Assembly (NCBI GenBank): GCA_002342505.1
Contig: DDQB01000075.1
Span: 1 to 15,226, forward strand
Source of the DNA: Acidaminococcaceae bacterium UBA2453
Lineage (GTDB): Bacteria > Bacillota > Negativicutes > Acidaminococcales > Acidaminococcaceae
Length of the DNA: 15,226 nucleotides
Direction of reading: 5' to 3'
Shown here: positions 1-6,676 of the stretch, one piece after another
Position numbering within the stretch: position 1 is the first letter of the stretch
Layout: every line of letters begins with the position of its first letter
Notes under the pieces: model-generated
The model's database searches: none
Told to the model about the DNA's origin: nothing
Seen by the model: the letters and a program-made list of their open reading frames with translations, nothing else
Program-made: the position numbers and the translations under genes

Positions 1-42
1 TTTCCCTGCTGCATAAACCGGGCTTATAAATTCATGTTTTCA
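1..42. repeat. Truncated copy of an intergenic palindromic repeat
   Basis: The first bases (TTTCCCTGCTGCAT) match the right end of the large palindrome near 2779 (TTTCCCTGCCGCAT), with one difference. About 10 bases further on, both places continue with a TAAATTCA..GTTTTCA block just before the ribosome binding site of the next gene. The left part of this copy lies outside the window. The match is direct; membership in a repeat family is inference. Confidence 0.45.
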
Positions 43-57
43 GAAAGGATCGCAATC

Positions 58-744
58 ATGACACAAGATCCGTTCGCAGTCAGGATCATCGGGCACATCC
101 GCACGGATTTTTCCAGCAAGTTCGGCGTGCCGCGGCAGAGCGGCGTGGTGGAAGCGCTGGAAGCCCGCATCGAATTTGAAAAAGAGTATGCCCAGCCGGA
201 AGCGTTCCGGGGACTGGAAGGGTTTTCCCATTTATGGATCATCTGGCAGTTTTCCGAAGCGGTGCGCAGTAACTGGTCGGCCACGGTGCGCCCACCCCGG
301 CTGGGAGGCAACACCCGCGTTGGCGTGTTTGCTACCCGTTCCCCGTACCGGCCTAACGCCATCGGCCTGTCTTCTGTCAAAATCAAAAAGATCGAACTGG
401 ATACCCCGAAGGGGCCGGTGATTTACGTCAGCGGCGCGGACCTGATGGACGGCACGCCGATTTTGGACATTAAACCCTACCTGGCTTATGCGGATTCACA
501 TCCCGATGCGGTGGACGGCTTTGCGGGGCAGGCTGCGTTCCCAAAACTGGAAGTGGACTTTCCGGAAGTGCTGCTGGCCAAAATACCGGAAGAAAAGCGA
601 GAGGCGCTGCTGGGAGTGCTGGCAGAAAATCCGGCGCCTCATTACCAGCATGACCCGGAGCGCATCTACGGCTTCGGCTTTGCCGGGAAAGAAGTCCGCT
701 TCCGAGTGAACGGGCAAAGGCTGACCGTGGTGGAAGTGAAGTAG
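58..744 (+). CDS. trmO: tRNA (adenine(37)-N6)-methyltransferase TrmO (TsaA/YaeB family)
   Basis: This 228-aa protein is an SAM-dependent enzyme of the TrmO family, which adds an N6-methyl group to threonylcarbamoyladenosine (t6A37) in tRNAs reading ACY codons. Family signatures are clear: an N-terminal 'IGHIRTDF' beta strand, 'FSHLWIIWQF' near residues 64-73, the hallmark 'TRSPYRPNAIGLS' near 103-115, and 'GADLMDGTPILDIKPY' near 134-149. The C-terminal part ('YGFGF...VRFRV') matches the usual TrmO tail, and the length is typical. I chose ATG 58 over the in-frame ATG 34 because AGAAAGGA at 42-49 is well spaced only for the later codon. The gene is alone, with its own promoter region partly outside the window, and a separate promoter follows it. 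Identification is firm; substrate is taken from the family. Confidence 0.93.
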   Translation: MTQDPFAVRIIGHIRTDFSSKFGVPRQSGVVEALEARIEFEKEYAQPEAFRGLEGFSHLWIIWQFSEAVRSNWSATVRPPRLGGNTRVGVFATRSPYRPNAIGLSSVKIKKIELDTPKGPVIYVSGADLMDGTPILDIKPYLAYADSHPDAVDGFAGQAAFPKLEVDFPEVLLAKIPEEKREALLGVLAENPAPHYQHDPERIYGFGFAGKEVRFRVNGQRLTVVEVK

Positions 745-767
745 GGAAACTTCATAGACGTTTTATA

Positions 768-796
768 TGTACAAAAGCTCCGGATTTTGATATAAT
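768..796 (+). promoter_or_regulatory. Sigma-70-type promoter with extended -10 for the thioesterase gene
   Basis: The -10 is a perfect TATAAT at 791-796 preceded by TGA (788-790), an extended -10. The -35-like TGTACA at 768-773 matches TTGACA at four of six positions with 17 bp spacing. It sits between the trmO stop and the CGGAGG ribosome binding site at 815-820, so the thioesterase is probably transcribed separately. Confidence 0.7.
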
Positions 797-825
797 ATTA
801 TGGTAATTTTATTTCGGAGGCTTTT

Positions 826-1260
826 ATGATTGCGATTCGAGACAGGGTCCGTTTTGAAGAAACAGACCTGATGGCGGTGGTGTACCACGCCCGTTACCTG
901 CCCTGGCTGGAGATGGGGCGCGTGGCCTACCTGCGGGCCTGCGGGGTGGACCTGAACCGGATGATGGACGACGGCATTTTGTTTCCCATCCGGGAGATCA
1001 ATGTAAAATACAAACATTCCGCCCGCTTCGATGACGAATACGAAGTGCAGACCACCATGCAGGAATTCAACCGGGCGAAGATGCTGTTCGCCTATAAAGT
1101 GGTAAACGTAAAAACAGGCAAGGTGTTTGTGGAAGGAACCACTACCAACGTGTTTACAGATAAAAACGGAAAGATTCTGCGCCTGCCGCCGGAATGGTTT
1201 GATAAAATCAACGCGGTGTACCAGCAGGAAAACGAAGCGAAGAATAAAAAAACGGACTGA
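826..1260 (+). CDS. Acyl-CoA thioesterase, YbgC/4-hydroxybenzoyl-CoA thioesterase type
   Basis: This 144-aa single hot-dog-fold protein is of normal size for the family. Residues 8-32 carry the YbgC signature: Glu-Thr-Asp14, then 'VVYHARYLPWLEMGR'. Asp14 is at the position of the catalytic aspartate in 4-hydroxybenzoyl-CoA thioesterases, and the YHxxYL turn is the conserved substrate-side loop. Such enzymes hydrolyse short-chain or aromatic acyl-CoA esters in the cytoplasm. In many bacteria ybgC sits with tol-pal, but here it does not, so the physiological substrate is open. ATG 826 follows CGGAGG at a 5-nt gap. The C-terminus is a charged lysine-rich tail. Family is firm, substrate unknown. 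Confidence 0.88.
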   Translation: MIAIRDRVRFEETDLMAVVYHARYLPWLEMGRVAYLRACGVDLNRMMDDGILFPIREINVKYKHSARFDDEYEVQTTMQEFNRAKMLFAYKVVNVKTGKVFVEGTTTNVFTDKNGKILRLPPEWFDKINAVYQQENEAKNKKTD

Positions 1261-1403
1261 AAAGTGCAATTAAAAATACGATGCAACGCAAAACAAACAG
1301 GCGGCGACAAAATGCCGGCAGTGAAGCGCGCGGCTGCAATATAGCGCAGCAGAAAAAAGGCGTCCGCATCAAGATGCCTGAAACATAACAGAGGTGTAAA
1401 TGA

Positions 1404-2045
1404 ATGGAGTATGAAATTATACCGGTGCCGACGCGGATCCTCACGTCCCGGGATAATATAGTGGAAGCGATCAAAGAATACGGAAAAGGGAAATACGGGC
1501 CCAACGATGTGATCTGCGCGGCGGAAAGCGTCGTGGCCATCACCCAGGGCATGGCCATGCGGTGCGAAGAATTCAAGCCGGGCTTTCTGGCCAAGACCCT
1601 GTGCCACTTCTTTCCTTCTTACGGCAGCATCAGCGGCTGGTACTGCATGCAGGCCCTCATTGATACGGAAAGCAACGCAAAAGTGTTGTGGGCTTTCATC
1701 GTGGGCGCCCTGACCAAGCTGATCGGGAAGAAAGGCGTGTTCTACCAGATGGCGGGCTACCAGGCCCGTCTTATTGACGACGTGACCGGCACTATGCCCC
1801 CTTATGACAAGCATATCGTGTACGGGCCGAAGGAACCTTTCAAGGTCGTGAAAGAAATGAAAGAAGCCTGCGGCGTGTACGGCGCGGTCATCGCGGATGT
1901 GAACGACCTGAAACGGGCGGCCATCATCGGCTGGACTGACGGGGTAGACCCGGACAAGGTGTCGCAGATTTTAATCGACAACCCCTTTGGCAACGCCAGC
2001 CAGAAAACGCCTATCTGCATCATTAAAAATTATCGCAAAGCATAA
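1404..2045 (+). CDS. CofE-like (coenzyme F420-0:L-glutamate ligase family) protein
   Basis: This 213-aa protein resembles the F420-0:gamma-glutamyl ligase family. The N-terminus 'IIPVPTRILTSRDNI' followed by 'YGPNDVICAAESVVAITQG' (residues about 36-54) corresponds to the family's GDVLVVaqkivSkaeG strand. The C-terminal 'IGWTDGVD...NPFGNASQKTPICII' resembles the family's end. The true CofE enzyme adds glutamates to F420-0, but F420 is not expected in Negativicutes, and no other F420 gene is near. The real reaction is therefore probably a different amide ligation or an unknown role. ATG 1404 follows GAGGTG at 1391-1396; the ATG at 1400 leads straight to a stop. The next gene starts 14 nt after the stop, so the two are likely co-transcribed. 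Family moderately sure, function unknown. Confidence 0.7.
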   Translation: MEYEIIPVPTRILTSRDNIVEAIKEYGKGKYGPNDVICAAESVVAITQGMAMRCEEFKPGFLAKTLCHFFPSYGSISGWYCMQALIDTESNAKVLWAFIVGALTKLIGKKGVFYQMAGYQARLIDDVTGTMPPYDKHIVYGPKEPFKVVKEMKEACGVYGAVIADVNDLKRAAIIGWTDGVDPDKVSQILIDNPFGNASQKTPICIIKNYRKA

Positions 2046-2059
2046 CGGGAGGACAGGAC

Positions 2060-2590
2060 ATGATCATAGTGGGAGCCATACTGGTACTGATCGTACTGGT
2101 CATCTTGTTTACGCTGCGCCTGATCTCCAACCATGCGGCGGCGGATAAGCAGCTGGTATTTTTTAAAGAAAAACGGACCCGGGCAAAGCTGATTTCCAAA
2201 TCAGAAGATAAAATTGAGTTCAGCGTGGATGTGCCCTATGCCAACCAGGGCGGGAACGAAGGCATCTTCCTGGACGCTTTCGTGCGCATTTACCTGCCGG
2301 ACGAGCAGTATAACGGCGCGTTGCTGCGGGGGCGGGTGAATCATCCGGCTGCGCCCCGTACCGACGACTACTTTGAGGCGCGCCTGGTGCCGCCCCATGA
2401 AGAAGGTCATCTGACCATCACCTTTGAGGCGACGCCCCGCAACGGAAAGAAAACGGCTGCGGAAGCGGTGCTGGGTATGCCCGATGTGGAAGTAGCCCTG
2501 TATGTGGAACGCCGGGGACGGATGGAACTGTTCCACAACAAAGAAAACATTCTGCTGACGAAAGAAGAGCTGCAGGAGCTGGTTCAATAA
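2060..2590 (+). CDS. Membrane-anchored protein of unknown function
   Basis: I do not recognise this 176-aa protein. It starts with one hydrophobic segment (residues about 2-23) followed by a positive/polar stretch, so it is probably a single-pass signal-anchored protein with its C-terminal domain outside the cytoplasmic membrane. The rest is soluble, rich in beta-prone segments ('KIEFSVDVPYANQG', 'LDAFVRIYLPD', 'HLTITFEATPRNG', 'VEVALYVERRGR'), suggesting a small beta-sandwich. No catalytic motif is seen. GGGAGGA at 2047-2053 precedes ATG 2060. It directly follows the CofE-like gene by 14 nt, and a large palindrome follows its stop, so the two-gene unit probably ends here. Confidence 0.75.
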   Translation: MIIVGAILVLIVLVILFTLRLISNHAAADKQLVFFKEKRTRAKLISKSEDKIEFSVDVPYANQGGNEGIFLDAFVRIYLPDEQYNGALLRGRVNHPAAPRTDDYFEARLVPPHEEGHLTITFEATPRNGKKTAAEAVLGMPDVEVALYVERRGRMELFHNKENILLTKEELQELVQ

Positions 2591-2610
2591 AATTGGAATT
2601 TGTACGATAT

Positions 2611-2795
2611 GTGATGCAGGCATGGAAAAGGCATGAGCAAAACATCGAGCAGTTTGCGTCATTCCATGAGATGAAATGAGCCGTCCGTGGCGGAACTGTC
2701 TGAGAGGCTAAGCCTCGAGTTTTCCGCCACAGGCGAATAAATCCATGGAATAGCGAACTGTGAGTGTTTTGCGATGCCTTTCCCTGCCGCATCAC
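2611..2795. repeat. Large imperfect palindrome, about 185 nt, with nested stems
   Basis: The whole interval can fold as one long interrupted hairpin. Outer arms GTGATGC (2611-2617) and GCATCAC (2789-2795) pair, and the arms stay complementary with gaps up to ATTCCATG (2661-2668) with CATGGAAT (2744-2751). Inside, GTGGCGGAA (2687-2695) pairs perfectly with TTCCGCCAC (2722-2730), and GAGGC (2704-2708) pairs with GCCTC (2712-2716) at the tip. There is no ORF of note and no T-tract, so it is not a standard terminator. The right arm (GTTTTGCGATGCCTTTCCCTGC) resembles the hairpin at 5656-5725, and its flank resembles the window start. A palindromic mobile repeat or a structured RNA are both possible. 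Confidence 0.7.
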
Positions 2796-2839
2796 TGGCG
2801 CACAGCTAAATTCAGTTTTCATCAATAGAGGAGAACAAC

Positions 2840-3430
2840 ATGGAAACGCTGGTCATAGCCACTTCCAATCCGGGGAAGCTGGAAGAATTTAAAGAAATGT
2901 TCAAAGATGTGCCGGTCACGCTGAAGTGTCTGGCCGATTATCCGCAGATGGTTCCGCCGAATGAAAACGGGCGCACCTTTGCGGCCAACGCCAAAATCAA
3001 GGCGGGGTATTATGCCAGAAATCTGAAAGAGTATTGCCTGGCGGACGACAGCGGGCTGGAAGTAAAAGCGCTGGAAGGCGCGCCCGGTGTGCGAAGCGCC
3101 CGTTTTGCCGGGGACGAAGCCACCGATAAAGACAATAACGATCTGCTGCTGAAGCAGATGAAATTCCAGATTACCCGCACCTGCCGTTTCCGGTGCGCGC
3201 TGGCTGTTTCCAATCCTAACGGGAAGATCGTGGGGGAAGCGGACGGCATCTGCGAAGGTATGCTGCTGCACGAACCGCTGGGGGACAACGGGTTCGGTTA
3301 TGATCCGCTGTTCTGGTCTACCGAGTTGCACAAAGGACTGGGCGAGGCCACGCCGGAAGAAAAAAACAAGATCAGCCACCGGGGCAAAGCTGTGAAAAAG
3401 CTGATCGCCAACTGGAAAAAAATAAAGTAA
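2840..3430 (+). CDS. rdgB: XTP/dITP diphosphatase (RdgB/HAM1 family)
   Basis: This 196-aa protein has the full HAM1/RdgB pattern. 'ATSNPGKLEEFKEMF' (residues 7-21) is the N-terminal nucleotide-binding loop, 'LADDSGLEVKALEGAPGVRSARFAG' follows from about residue 67, then 'GDNGFGYDPLFW' and 'KNKISHRGKA'. The paired acidic residues of DDSG bind the metal. The enzyme hydrolyses XTP, dITP and ITP to monophosphates plus pyrophosphate, keeping deaminated purines out of nucleic acids. AGAGGAG at 2827-2833 supports ATG 2840. In many Firmicutes rdgB is followed by a YfcE-like phosphoesterase gene, as here (119 nt downstream), which supports both calls. Length is normal. Confidence 0.95.
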   Translation: METLVIATSNPGKLEEFKEMFKDVPVTLKCLADYPQMVPPNENGRTFAANAKIKAGYYARNLKEYCLADDSGLEVKALEGAPGVRSARFAGDEATDKDNNDLLLKQMKFQITRTCRFRCALAVSNPNGKIVGEADGICEGMLLHEPLGDNGFGYDPLFWSTELHKGLGEATPEEKNKISHRGKAVKKLIANWKKIK

Positions 3431-3484
3431 ATCCAGCTAAAAGAAAGCAATGCCGCGTCCCCGGAGGGCGGCGCGTCAATCTGT

Positions 3485-3500
3485 CTGGCGCACAGGTAAA
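3485..3500. repeat. Short match to the flank of the 2611-2795 palindrome
   Basis: CTGGCGCACAGGTAAA here matches CTGGCGCACAGCTAAA at 2795-2810 in 15 of 16 positions. Just before it is a GC-rich stretch with GCCGC and GCGGC arms (about 3453-3475) that could form a small hairpin after rdgB. It may be a degraded copy of the same intergenic element. The match is short, so confidence is low. Confidence 0.35.
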
Positions 3501-3549
3501 CGCGGAAGACAGAAATTAAGGATACACAGAATCGAGATTTTAGAAACCA

Positions 3550-4038
3550 ATGAAAATAGGAATACTCAGCGATACACACGGAAGTCTGGCAGCGATACGG
3601 AAGGTGCTGGCGGCTGCGCCGCCGGTAGAATGCTGGATCCATTGCGGCGATTTTGCCACGGATGCCAACACGCTGCACAACATTACAGGACAGACGGTCT
3701 ATTCCGTCTGCGGCAACTGCGACGCCATGCGGGGACCGGTGGAAGCAAAACCGGACTGCTATTTACGGCTGGAAGGATTTAAAGTCTGGGTCACCCACGG
3801 TCATCAGTACATGGGCGAAAACCGGAAGACGGATGAATTGGGCTGGTGGGGGCAGAGTCTGGAACAGGATATCGTCATCTTCGGACACACCCATGTGCCG
3901 CTGTTTTCCCAGGTGTACGGCATCTGGCTGCTGAACCCCGGCAGCCCTGCGCGTCCGAGGGAAGGTAGCAAAGCGGGCTTTGCCGTCCTGACGCTGAATG
4001 AAGGACAGATGCCCGCCGTAGAATTCTTCGAGGTTTGA
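3550..4038 (+). CDS. YfcE/MJ0936-type metallophosphoesterase
   Basis: This 162-aa protein is a compact calcineurin-like phosphoesterase. The ordered metal-binding motifs are all there: 'SDTHG' (Asp8, His10), 'HCGDF' (Asp34), 'GNCD' (Asn56), 'THGHQY' and 'FGHTHVP'. Two divalent metals (often Mn) are expected in the active site. Members hydrolyse phosphodiesters in vitro; the natural substrate is usually unknown. The gene follows rdgB, a common Firmicutes arrangement. The start ATG 3550 lacks a good ribosome binding site (only AAGGAT about 30 nt upstream), but the conserved N-terminal strand begins exactly at this codon. Family is firm, role unknown. Confidence 0.9.
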   Translation: MKIGILSDTHGSLAAIRKVLAAAPPVECWIHCGDFATDANTLHNITGQTVYSVCGNCDAMRGPVEAKPDCYLRLEGFKVWVTHGHQYMGENRKTDELGWWGQSLEQDIVIFGHTHVPLFSQVYGIWLLNPGSPARPREGSKAGFAVLTLNEGQMPAVEFFEV

Positions 4039-4100
4039 CTGTGGGCGGTCAGTTAACCGTGCCCGCCGTTTTACCAAAGCGTTTTAACCGGAGAGAAGTT

Positions 4101-4163
4101 GGAAAGGGAGATGCTGCCGCAAGGAACCGCGAAAGTATGGCAACAGCGTTTCCAAACCTTTCC
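4101..4163. repeat. Imperfect hairpin in the fumarase leader region
   Basis: GGAAAGG (4101-4107) pairs with CCTTTCC (4157-4163), and GCTGCC (4113-4118) can pair with bulges to GGCAACAGC (4139-4147). It lies about 40 nt upstream of the fumarase start. It could be a transcript structure or another diverged copy of the intergenic palindromes. No T-tract follows. Confidence 0.35.
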
Positions 4164-4205
4164 TGTCATACAAATTTATATAAACAGATGAGGAGGGATA
4201 TCAAC

Positions 4206-5051
4206 ATGCGTGAGATTGACGTAAAACAAGTGACGCAGGCCGTTGCGGATTGCTGCATCGATTCCTGCAACAACCTGCCGGAAGGAGTTCTGAAACGGCT
4301 GGAAGAGTGCCGTAAGGAAGAAGTTTCTCCTTTAGGCTGCCAGGTGCTGGACACCATCATCGAAAACGCAAAGCTGGCCAATAAAAAGCAGGTACCCCTG
4401 TGCCAGGATACCGGCCTGACCGTGGTGTATATCGACATCGGGCAGGACGTGCACTTTACCGGCGGCGACCTGTGGGAAGCCATCCATGCAGGGGTAGCGA
4501 AAGGATACACGGAAGGCTATCTGCGGAAATCTTCCGTTGACGATCCCATCTTTCTGCGGAAAAACACCCAGGACAACACGCCGGCCATCATCCACTGCCG
4601 TATCGTGCCGGGCGAACAGGTACATATCGTTGTGCTGCCCAAAGGCTGCGGCAGCGAAAACATGTCCCAGCTGCGCATGCTGAAACCTGCCGACGGGCTG
4701 GAAGGCGTCATCAGCTTCGTGCTGGATGCCGTACGCACCGCAGGCCCGAACCCCTGTCCGCCGGTTACCGTTGGCGTAGGCGTGGGCGGCAACGCGGAAA
4801 AAGCCACGGAGCTGGCAAAATTCGCCCTGGCCCGGAAGATTGGCGAACACAACGCCAATCCGGAATATGCAAAACTGGAAACCGATCTGCTGGAACTGGT
4901 AAATAAAACAGGCGTGGGCCCGGCCGGCTTAGGCGGCAAGACCACCGCCCTGGCCGTGAACGTGGAATATGCTCCCACTCATATCGGCGGCCTTCCCTGC
5001 GCAGTGATCTTCAACTGCCACGCGGCCCGTCGTTCCGAAGCCACCATTTGA
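4206..5051 (+). CDS. Fumarate hydratase class I, alpha (N-terminal) subunit
   Basis: This 281-aa protein is the alpha subunit of a two-part, iron-sulphur class I fumarase that interconverts fumarate and L-malate. The three cluster-ligand cysteines can be placed: Cys66 in 'PLCQDTG', Cys184 in 'NPCPPVTVGVGVGG' and Cys271 in 'FNCHAARRSEATI'. 'PKGCGSENMS' (145-154) is another family block. The reading frame is open back to 4035, but ATG 4206 is preceded by AGGAGGG (4191-4197) and gives the standard length; upstream residues look unlike protein. The beta gene follows by 15 nt. The closely related L(+)-tartrate dehydratase is the main alternative. In an anaerobe this would feed a reductive or fermentative C4-acid branch and be oxygen-sensitive. 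Confidence 0.92.
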   Translation: MREIDVKQVTQAVADCCIDSCNNLPEGVLKRLEECRKEEVSPLGCQVLDTIIENAKLANKKQVPLCQDTGLTVVYIDIGQDVHFTGGDLWEAIHAGVAKGYTEGYLRKSSVDDPIFLRKNTQDNTPAIIHCRIVPGEQVHIVVLPKGCGSENMSQLRMLKPADGLEGVISFVLDAVRTAGPNPCPPVTVGVGVGGNAEKATELAKFALARKIGEHNANPEYAKLETDLLELVNKTGVGPAGLGGKTTALAVNVEYAPTHIGGLPCAVIFNCHAARRSEATI

Positions 5052-5066
5052 GAAGGAGGAAGCATC

Positions 5067-5633
5067 ATGAGTGAAATCAAATACATTACCACGCCCTTAA
5101 CGGAAGAAACGATACAGAATCTGCATGCCGGGGATTTTGTGCGCATCACCGGTCCGATCTACACCGCCCGCGACGCGGCTCACAAGCGCATGTACGAAGC
5201 CCTGGGCCGGGGCGAAGCGCTGCCCTTTGATGTAACCAACAACGTGATTTATTATGTAGGCCCCACTCCCGCCAAACCCGGCGAAGTGGTGGGCAGCGCC
5301 GGTCCCACCACCAGCGGCCGCATGGACAAATACACCCCCACCATGATCGAACAGGGGATGAAGGGTATGATCGGTAAAGGGTTCCGCAATGACGAAGTGG
5401 TGGAAGCCTGCAAGAAACATCATGCCGTATATTTTATCGCCATCGGCGGCGCGGCGGCTGTCATCTCCCAGTCCATCCGCAGCGAAGAAATGGTAGCCTA
5501 TGAAGACCTGGGACCGGAAGCCATCCGTCATTACGAAGTGGTGGATTTCCCCGCTATCGTAGGCATCGACATGGAAGGCAACGACGTGTACAAACAGGAA
5601 ATTGCCAAATACAGGGAGCTGCTGAATAAATAA
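5067..5633 (+). CDS. Fumarate hydratase class I, beta (C-terminal) subunit
   Basis: This 188-aa protein matches the C-terminal domain of class I hydro-lyases. Key blocks are 'GDFVRITGPIYTARDAAHKR' start (about residues 22-41), 'IYYVGPTPAKPGEVVGSAGPTTSGRMDKY' region (61-89), 'MIGKGFRN' and 'YFIAIGGAAAV'. The GPTTSGRMD loop contributes substrate-binding residues. It pairs with the alpha subunit encoded 15 nt upstream, and GAAGGAGGA (5052-5060) drives efficient translation of ATG 5067, consistent with equal production of both. A long hairpin follows the stop. Same alternative as for alpha: tartrate dehydratase. Confidence 0.93.
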   Translation: MSEIKYITTPLTEETIQNLHAGDFVRITGPIYTARDAAHKRMYEALGRGEALPFDVTNNVIYYVGPTPAKPGEVVGSAGPTTSGRMDKYTPTMIEQGMKGMIGKGFRNDEVVEACKKHHAVYFIAIGGAAAVISQSIRSEEMVAYEDLGPEAIRHYEVVDFPAIVGIDMEGNDVYKQEIAKYRELLNK

Positions 5634-5655
5634 TATGCGTAAGGGCATATAAATA

Positions 5656-5725
5656 AAAACTGCAAGGGAAGGACGCCGCAAAACCGTCAACGATGTTTTG
5701 CTTACGTCTTTCCCTTTGCAGTTTT
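5656..5725. repeat. Long hairpin after the fumarase genes; member of the repeat family
   Basis: Nearly continuous stem: AAAACTGCA (5656-5664) with TGCAGTTTT (5717-5725), AGGGAA (5665-5670) with TTCCCT (5710-5715), GACG (5672-5675) with CGTC (5705-5708), and GCAAAAC (5678-5684) with GTTTTGC (5695-5701). It probably terminates fumarase transcription, although the U-run after the stem is poor. The left arm reappears at 6537-6585, and the right arm resembles 2765-2786. The next promoter starts within two bases of its end. Confidence 0.7.
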
Positions 5726-5726
5726 A

Positions 5727-5748
5727 TGGTACAATACTTTATTATAAT
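5727..5748 (+). promoter_or_regulatory. Promoter region with two candidate -10 boxes
   Basis: TACAAT at 5730-5735 is preceded by TGG (5727-5729), an extended -10, and a perfect TATAAT lies at 5743-5748. No good -35 is in place for the first; TTGCAG at 5716-5721 is 21 bp from the second. Either box would give a transcript starting just before GGGAGTG (5753-5759). This argues against translation starting at the TTG at 5751. Confidence 0.55.
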
Positions 5749-5765
5749 AATTGGGAGTGATCGTC

Positions 5766-6530
5766 TTGCACCAGGCAGAGAAATATATAAAACAGATCGT
5801 GGACGAAGTGGGAAAGGCTTCCTACATGCAGGATTTTTTGCAACAGGGCAAAGATAAAAAAGCCGTGGCAGAAGTGGCAGAAAAGCTGAAGCAGTTTACC
5901 GAGAATATGTCGCTGCTGCAGCCCATGGTCATTAAAGGCTTCATGGTTCCCTCCGGTTCCCTGATGCTGTACCATTACCTGAAGGAAGACCTGGACGCTG
6001 TGGAAGGAATGCTGCGGGAAGATCCGGCAGCGAAGAAAGCAGCAACAGAGGAAGCGCTTCGTCACCACAAGCGCCGTCATGGAAAAAAACACGGTGATGG
6101 TAAAACTGCGGCAGCTTTATCGGAACAAGACGCCGCAGACGTTTTGCCCCCGGAGCAGAAAGAAGAGATGATCAAACGGGTGGGCATCGTGAAGCATCGC
6201 CTGGGGGAGATGATCGAATCCCTTTTGCCTCAGCATATTGCTGACCAGATCGAACAGCGAACGGATGAAAAAGCGGCGCAGGATGCGTTTCAGGAAAACG
6301 GGTTCCTGCCCCTGTATGTAGATGAAAAGACCATGGGGATCGTGTATAATACCCTGACCGTGCAGCTGCTGCTGGACCGCTTCAATCTGCTCTTTGAAGG
6401 CCTGTTTGCACCCATGGATCAGGAGACGATACAGGCGATCATGACCCATGTGCTTGCGCCCTACTGGAAAGAGCACGGGCAGAGCATCCTGTTTACGATG
6501 GAAGAATGTAAGAGTAGAAGTAATATATAA
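5766..6530 (+). CDS. Predicted helical cytoplasmic protein of unknown function
   Basis: I do not recognise this 254-aa protein. It lacks a signal peptide or clear membrane segment and is dominated by charged helices, with a basic, histidine-rich linker near residues 103-113 ('HHKRRHGKKHGDGK') that separates an N-terminal part (1-100) from a C-terminal part (about 130-254, ending with 'HVLAPYWKEHGQSILF'). I place the start at TTG 5766, 6 nt after GGGAGTG; upstream TTG 5751 would overlap the expected transcription start. It is monocistronic, bounded by a promoter and a terminator, and flanked by two related repeat copies. The reading frame is GC-rich like its left neighbours and looks truly coding. 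Confidence 0.72.
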   Translation: MHQAEKYIKQIVDEVGKASYMQDFLQQGKDKKAVAEVAEKLKQFTENMSLLQPMVIKGFMVPSGSLMLYHYLKEDLDAVEGMLREDPAAKKAATEEALRHHKRRHGKKHGDGKTAAALSEQDAADVLPPEQKEEMIKRVGIVKHRLGEMIESLLPQHIADQIEQRTDEKAAQDAFQENGFLPLYVDEKTMGIVYNTLTVQLLLDRFNLLFEGLFAPMDQETIQAIMTHVLAPYWKEHGQSILFTMEECKSRSNI

Positions 6531-6536
6531 ATATAT

Positions 6537-6593
6537 AAAAACTGCAAGGAAAAGACACGGCAAAATTGTTAAGATATTTTGCTGTGTTTTTTT
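6537..6593 (+). terminator. Rho-independent terminator formed from a half copy of the repeat
   Basis: ACACGGCAAAAT (6555-6566) pairs with ATTTTGCTGTGT (6576-6587) using one G-U pair, followed by seven T residues (6587-6593). It begins 7 nt after the stop of the preceding gene. The stretch AAAAACTGCAAGG onward matches the left arm of the 5656-5725 hairpin but has lost the outer right arm, so it functions as a compact terminator. Confidence 0.85.
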
Positions 6594-6622
6594 ATCAGAT
6601 GCAAAATAAAACGCAAAAACAG

Positions 6623-6638
6623 ACGCAAAAATTTGCGT
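6623..6638. repeat. Short palindrome with tandem ACGCAAAAA half sites
   Basis: ACGCAAA AA TTTGCGT (6623-6638) is a perfect inverted repeat with a 2-base centre, and an extra direct ACGCAAAAA copy sits at 6611-6619. It could be a protein-binding site upstream of the former gene that decayed here. No promoter is clearly attached. Confidence 0.3.
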
Positions 6639-6676
6639 TTAATTTATCCTCAAACAAAAAACAAGAAAAACATAAC

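Noticed and set aside
763..1269. Minus-strand open frame opposite the thioesterase
   Set aside because: Shadow of a well-identified plus-strand gene; no start signals and no recognisable family.
4035..4205. N-terminal extension of the fumarase alpha frame
   Set aside because: Residues do not resemble fumarase, the stretch contains a hairpin, and the strong ribosome binding site points to ATG 4206.
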